64,000 nucleotides of DNA, taken from Rhodobacterales bacterium HKCCE4037. Lineage in GTDB: Bacteria; Pseudomonadota; Alphaproteobacteria; Rhodobacterales; Rhodobacteraceae. The translations under genes and the position numbers were made by a program. The stretch is taken from assembly GCA_015689645.1 (NCBI GenBank), contig WVSM01000008.1, positions 115,544-179,543 of the forward strand, in the 5' to 3' direction. The first letter of the stretch is position 1. Each line of letters opens with the position of its first letter. The notes under the pieces are model-generated. The model had not been told where the DNA came from and did not search any database. It worked only from the letters and a program-made list of their open reading frames with translations. Below, piece after piece: positions 61,304 to 64,000 of this stretch.

Positions 61304-61723
61304 TCAGTTGGTGGCCGCCGGCGGCTGCCACATCTTCTCCAGCTGGTAGAAATCCCGCACCTCGGGCCGGAACACGTGGACGATCACGTCCGCAGTGTCG
61401 ATCAGAACCCAGTCGCCCGCATCCTTGCCTTCGATCTTCGCGATCAGGCCGAACTCGGCCTTCAACCGCTCGACAAGCTTTTCCGAGATCGCCGAGACCT
61501 GCCGGGTCGACCGGCCAGAAGCCACGACCATGTAATCGGCAATCGACGATTTGCCGCGCAGGTCGATCTGCACAACATCTTCGGCCTTGTCGTCATTCAG
61601 AGAAGTCAGGATCCGCTCCAACAGCGCTTCGCTGGTGTAAGTCGGCTCTGGGCGCGCATGGCGCGCCGTCGGTGCGGCGGTCTGTGCCGCCTGAGTAAGT
61701 CCCGTCAGGACCTTGCCCTCCAT
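61304..61723 (-). CDS. rsfS: Ribosome silencing factor RsfS
   Basis: A 139-residue RsfS/Iojap protein that binds uL14 and keeps ribosomal subunits apart in poor conditions. The core (about 35-135) reads DLRGKSSIADYMVVASGRSTRQVSAI, then GDWVLIDTADVIVHVF and REFYxLEKMW-like end VRDFYQLEKMW. The first ~35 residues are a low-complexity Ala/Thr-rich extension. ATG 61723 is chosen since upstream in-frame sequence is Arg/Gly-rich. The rsfS-rlmH pair is standard. Confidence 0.93.
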   Translation of the reverse strand: MEGKVLTGLTQAAQTAAPTARHARPEPTYTSEALLERILTSLNDDKAEDVVQIDLRGKSSIADYMVVASGRSTRQVSAISEKLVERLKAEFGLIAKIEGKDAGDWVLIDTADVIVHVFRPEVRDFYQLEKMWQPPAATN

Positions 61724-62027
61724 GGCTCTCGCGCCTGAAGAACCCCGACGCCGGGCTGCGAACAAGGTAACACCCTGCCGCACGCTACTCAACTATGCGT
61801 ATGTCGGGGCTGCGCAAGTGTTGCAGGCAAAGGAATCAGCCAATCGGACGCTGCGGCACTCAGCCTAGACTGATGTGTATCGGTCCATCATGGGCTTGTG
61901 GTTGGCGCATATATCTTGGGGATAACCATTCAAAACACACGATATGATGTTCGCTCATGTTGACTCGCATGGCCCCGATCCGGACACTCTCCCGAAATCA
62001 GAATCGTGCAGAACAGGCGGGCGGAAC
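61724..62027. other. Divergent region between rsfS and smc
   Basis: These 304 bases hold no gene I can support. GANTC sites are at 61833-61837 (GAATC), 61962-61966 (GACTC) and 62001-62005 (GAATC), about three times the expected density, which may link smc expression to the replication-dependent methylation cycle. An A/T-rich stretch (61906-61952) is a likely promoter zone for smc, but I cannot assign hexamers. Confidence 0.5.
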
Positions 62028-64000
62028 GTGCGTTTCACCAAACTCAGGCTCAATGGATTCAAATCCTTCGTCGATCCCACGGACCTCGTGATCGCCGATG
62101 GCCTGACCGGCGTGGTCGGGCCGAATGGCTGCGGAAAGTCCAATCTTCTCGAAGCCCTGCGCTGGGTGATGGGCGAAAACCGCCCGACTGCGATGCGCGG
62201 CGCGGGAATGGAAGACGTGATATTCGGCGGTGCTGCAACGCGGCCTGCGCGCAATTTCGCCGAAGTTTCGCTCCAGATCGACAATACCGACCGGCTCGCC
62301 CCTGCCGGCTTCAACGATGCAGACCAGATCGACATCGTGCGCCGCATCACCCGCGATGCGGGCAGCGCCTACAAGCTCAACGGAAAGGACGTCCGCGCCC
62401 GCGATGTCTCGATGCTGTTTGCCGACGCCTCCACCGGCGCGCACAGCCCGGCGCTCGTCCGGCAGGGCCAGATTTCCGAATTGATCAACGCGCGGCCCAA
62501 GGCGCGTCGGCGGGTGCTGGAAGAGGCCGCGGGGATCTCGGGCCTCTACCAGCGCCGCCACGAAGCGGAGCTGAAGTTGAAGGCCGCCGAGACCAACCTC
62601 GCGCGCATCGACGACGTTCTCGAACAACTCGCCTCGCAACTCAATGCGCTGGCCCGGCAGGCCAAACAGGCCGCACGCTACCGTGAAATCGGCTCGGAAT
62701 TGCGCCTCGCCGAGGGGCTGTTCCTGTTCCTGCGCTGGCGCGATGCCGACGCCGCCCGCCTCCGCGCCGAGGAAGCACTGCGCACTGGCCTGACCACCGC
62801 CGCGCAGGCCGAAGCCGCCGCGCGCGAGGCCGTGAAGGCGCGCGAAGCCGCCGAGGAGGCGCTGCCCCCCATGCGCGAGGAAGATGCCGTCGCCGCAGCG
62901 ATCCTTCAGCGCCTGCTGGTCGAACGCGACTCGCTTCAAGCCGAGGCCGACCGTGCCGAGGCCGCCGTGGAGACCCTCACCGCCCGAATCGCCCAGATCG
63001 ACAAGGACCGCGAGCGGGAGGAAACGCTGAACGCCGACGCGTCCGAAACGGTGGAGCGTCTGCGCTCCGAACGGCGGGAGTTGCAGGCCAAGCAGGATGG
63101 TCAGGACGAACGCCTCGCGCTGGCCCGCGACGAAGTCACCGACGCGCGGAGCGTGCTGGCAGGGCAGGAGGCCGAACTCTCGGACCTGACCGAGCAATCC
63201 GCCGCCCTCGCCGCCCGCCACCAGGCCATCGAACGGCGCATCGGCGAGGCCGAGAAAGCCGTCGCCCGGAACGAGGCCGATGCCGACAAGGCCAAATCCG
63301 CCGCCAGCGAGGCCGAGACCCGTCTAGAGACCCTCAAGCGCGAGGCGACCGATGCCGCCGATGCGCTGACCCGCGCCACTGACCTCGCCGCCCGCGCCGA
63401 GGAAGCCTTGCTGGCAACCGAAGCCGCCCGCGCCGATGCGCAGGTCGCTGAAGCCGAGGCGCGCTCGGCCCGGAACGAGGCCGAAGGCCGCGCCGGGACG
63501 TTGGATGCCGAGGTCAACGCCCTCGCACGCGTGCTGGAACGTGACCGGGGCGACGGCGATCAGGTGCTCGACGAAGTGAGCGTCTCGCCAGGGTTCGAGG
63601 CCGCGATTGGCGCCGCCCTCTCCGACGACCTGAAAGCCGCCCGCGCCGAGACGCCCGGCGCCTCGGGCTGGTCCGACCTTCCGGGCTACGATGCGGCGGC
63701 GGCATTGCCCGCTGGCGCGCAACCGGCCACCGAGGTCACGACGGCCCCCTCCGTCCTGGCCCGCCGCCTGTCCCAGATTGGCATCATCGACGCCGCAGAC
63801 GGGCCGCGCCTGCAACCGCTTTTGCAACCCGGTCAGCGCCTCGTCAGCCGCGACGGCGACCTGTGGCGTTGGGACGGCTTCGCGGTGGCCGCCGCCGACG
63901 CGGTCTCGACCTCTGCCCGTCGGCTGGAGCAGGCCAACCGCCTGACGGAACTGCAGACCGAACAGGCCAAGGCGCGGGCGGCCACGCGCTACAGGTTCCC
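62028..64000 (+). CDS. smc: Chromosome segregation protein SMC, N-terminal part (cut by window edge)
   Basis: The first ~657 codons of SMC, the ATPase that organises and segregates chromosomes. The Walker A motif GPNGCGKSN is at 31-39; KARRRVLEEAAGISGLYQRR follows near 155. A long coiled coil rich in Ala, Glu and Arg runs from about 165 to 505, then the hinge begins (VSPGFEAAIGAALSDDLKAA). The start is GTG 62028 (VRFTKLRLNGFKSF). The second half, including the signature and Walker B motifs, is beyond the window. The usual alphaproteobacterial neighbours dsbA and dciA are 30 kb away here. Confidence 0.94.
   Translation, partial: MRFTKLRLNGFKSFVDPTDLVIADGLTGVVGPNGCGKSNLLEALRWVMGENRPTAMRGAGMEDVIFGGAATRPARNFAEVSLQIDNTDRLAPAGFNDADQIDIVRRITRDAGSAYKLNGKDVRARDVSMLFADASTGAHSPALVRQGQISELINARPKARRRVLEEAAGISGLYQRRHEAELKLKAAETNLARIDDVLEQLASQLNALARQAKQAARYREIGSELRLAEGLFLFLRWRDADAARLRAEEALRTGLTTAAQAEAAAREAVKAREAAEEALPPMREEDAVAAAILQRLLVERDSLQAEADRAEAAVETLTARIAQIDKDREREETLNADASETVERLRSERRELQAKQDGQDERLALARDEVTDARSVLAGQEAELSDLTEQSAALAARHQAIERRIGEAEKAVARNEADADKAKSAASEAETRLETLKREATDAADALTRATDLAARAEEALLATEAARADAQVAEAEARSARNEAEGRAGTLDAEVNALARVLERDRGDGDQVLDEVSVSPGFEAAIGAALSDDLKAARAETPGASGWSDLPGYDAAAALPAGAQPATEVTTAPSVLARRLSQIGIIDAADGPRLQPLLQPGQRLVSRDGDLWRWDGFAVAAADAVSTSARRLEQANRLTELQTEQAKARAATRYRF

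Overview
The window looks like chromosomal DNA of a GC-rich alphaproteobacterium of the Rhodobacteraceae (Roseobacter-type, probably marine). Supporting signs are the families DUF2125, DUF3576, DUF4170 and TIGR03862, an acidic porin, a CcrM cell-cycle methyltransferase next to rnhB, serralysin/RTX proteins with the CxxC N-terminus common in this family, and dense gene packing with ATGA overlaps. I find no rRNA, tRNA, insertion sequence, integrase, prophage or CRISPR array. Family names come from recognising motifs and overall sequence, not from a search.

Layout. 1-13.9 kb: core genes (ftsK 5' end, DapC-like aminotransferase, amidase, UbiH-like hydroxylase, two paralogous membrane proteins, Trm112/LON/thioredoxin-TPR, xthA, MFS transporter, VOC protein behind a SoxR-type promoter, OmpR-type response regulator, ribA behind a structured element, L,D-transpeptidase, YggS). 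14-31 kb: porin, leuS-lptE-holA-GST, a flavoprotein and an HNH protein sharing a start site, crotonase/SDR pair, DUF2125, pmbA-cysQ, two very small secreted proteins, and DUF4170-waaA-lpxK for lipid A/Kdo. 31-38 kb: dsbA-dciA, mutY-alkB, a Rossmann protein, and rnhB-ccrM with a DnaA box and three GANTC sites between them. 37.3-42.3 kb: a poorly characterised secreted/regulatory stretch with four small secreted proteins, a membrane-anchored winged-helix protein, an HSL hydrolase, and a Tat-exported mini-protein divergent from a JmjC oxygenase. 42.4-47.4 kb: gpmI-envC-ctpA-rppH plus one secreted protein.

47.5-60.8 kb is an accessory surface island: a serralysin-like RTX metalloprotease, three overlapping carbohydrate genes (two glycosyltransferases and a sulfotransferase-like or capsule-synthesis protein), a second RTX protein with a propeller-like N-terminus, and a KpsM/T/E-type capsule exporter. 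It lies between rlmH-rsfS (60.8-61.7 kb) and gpmI-envC-ctpA-rppH, groups that are neighbours in many alphaproteobacteria, so the island probably entered a conserved core block. The window ends inside smc.

The observations I rate highest are the Tat mini-protein with a duplicated D-x-D-N-G-x-x-T-D-A motif opposite a JmjC/Cupin_4 oxygenase (a possible peptide-modification pair), the membrane-bound winged-helix regulator with inverted ToxR topology, the SoxR-type promoter, the ribA leader element, the ccrM control region, and the surface island with its shared 115-residue RTX supermodule and its REP-like palindromes at one edge.
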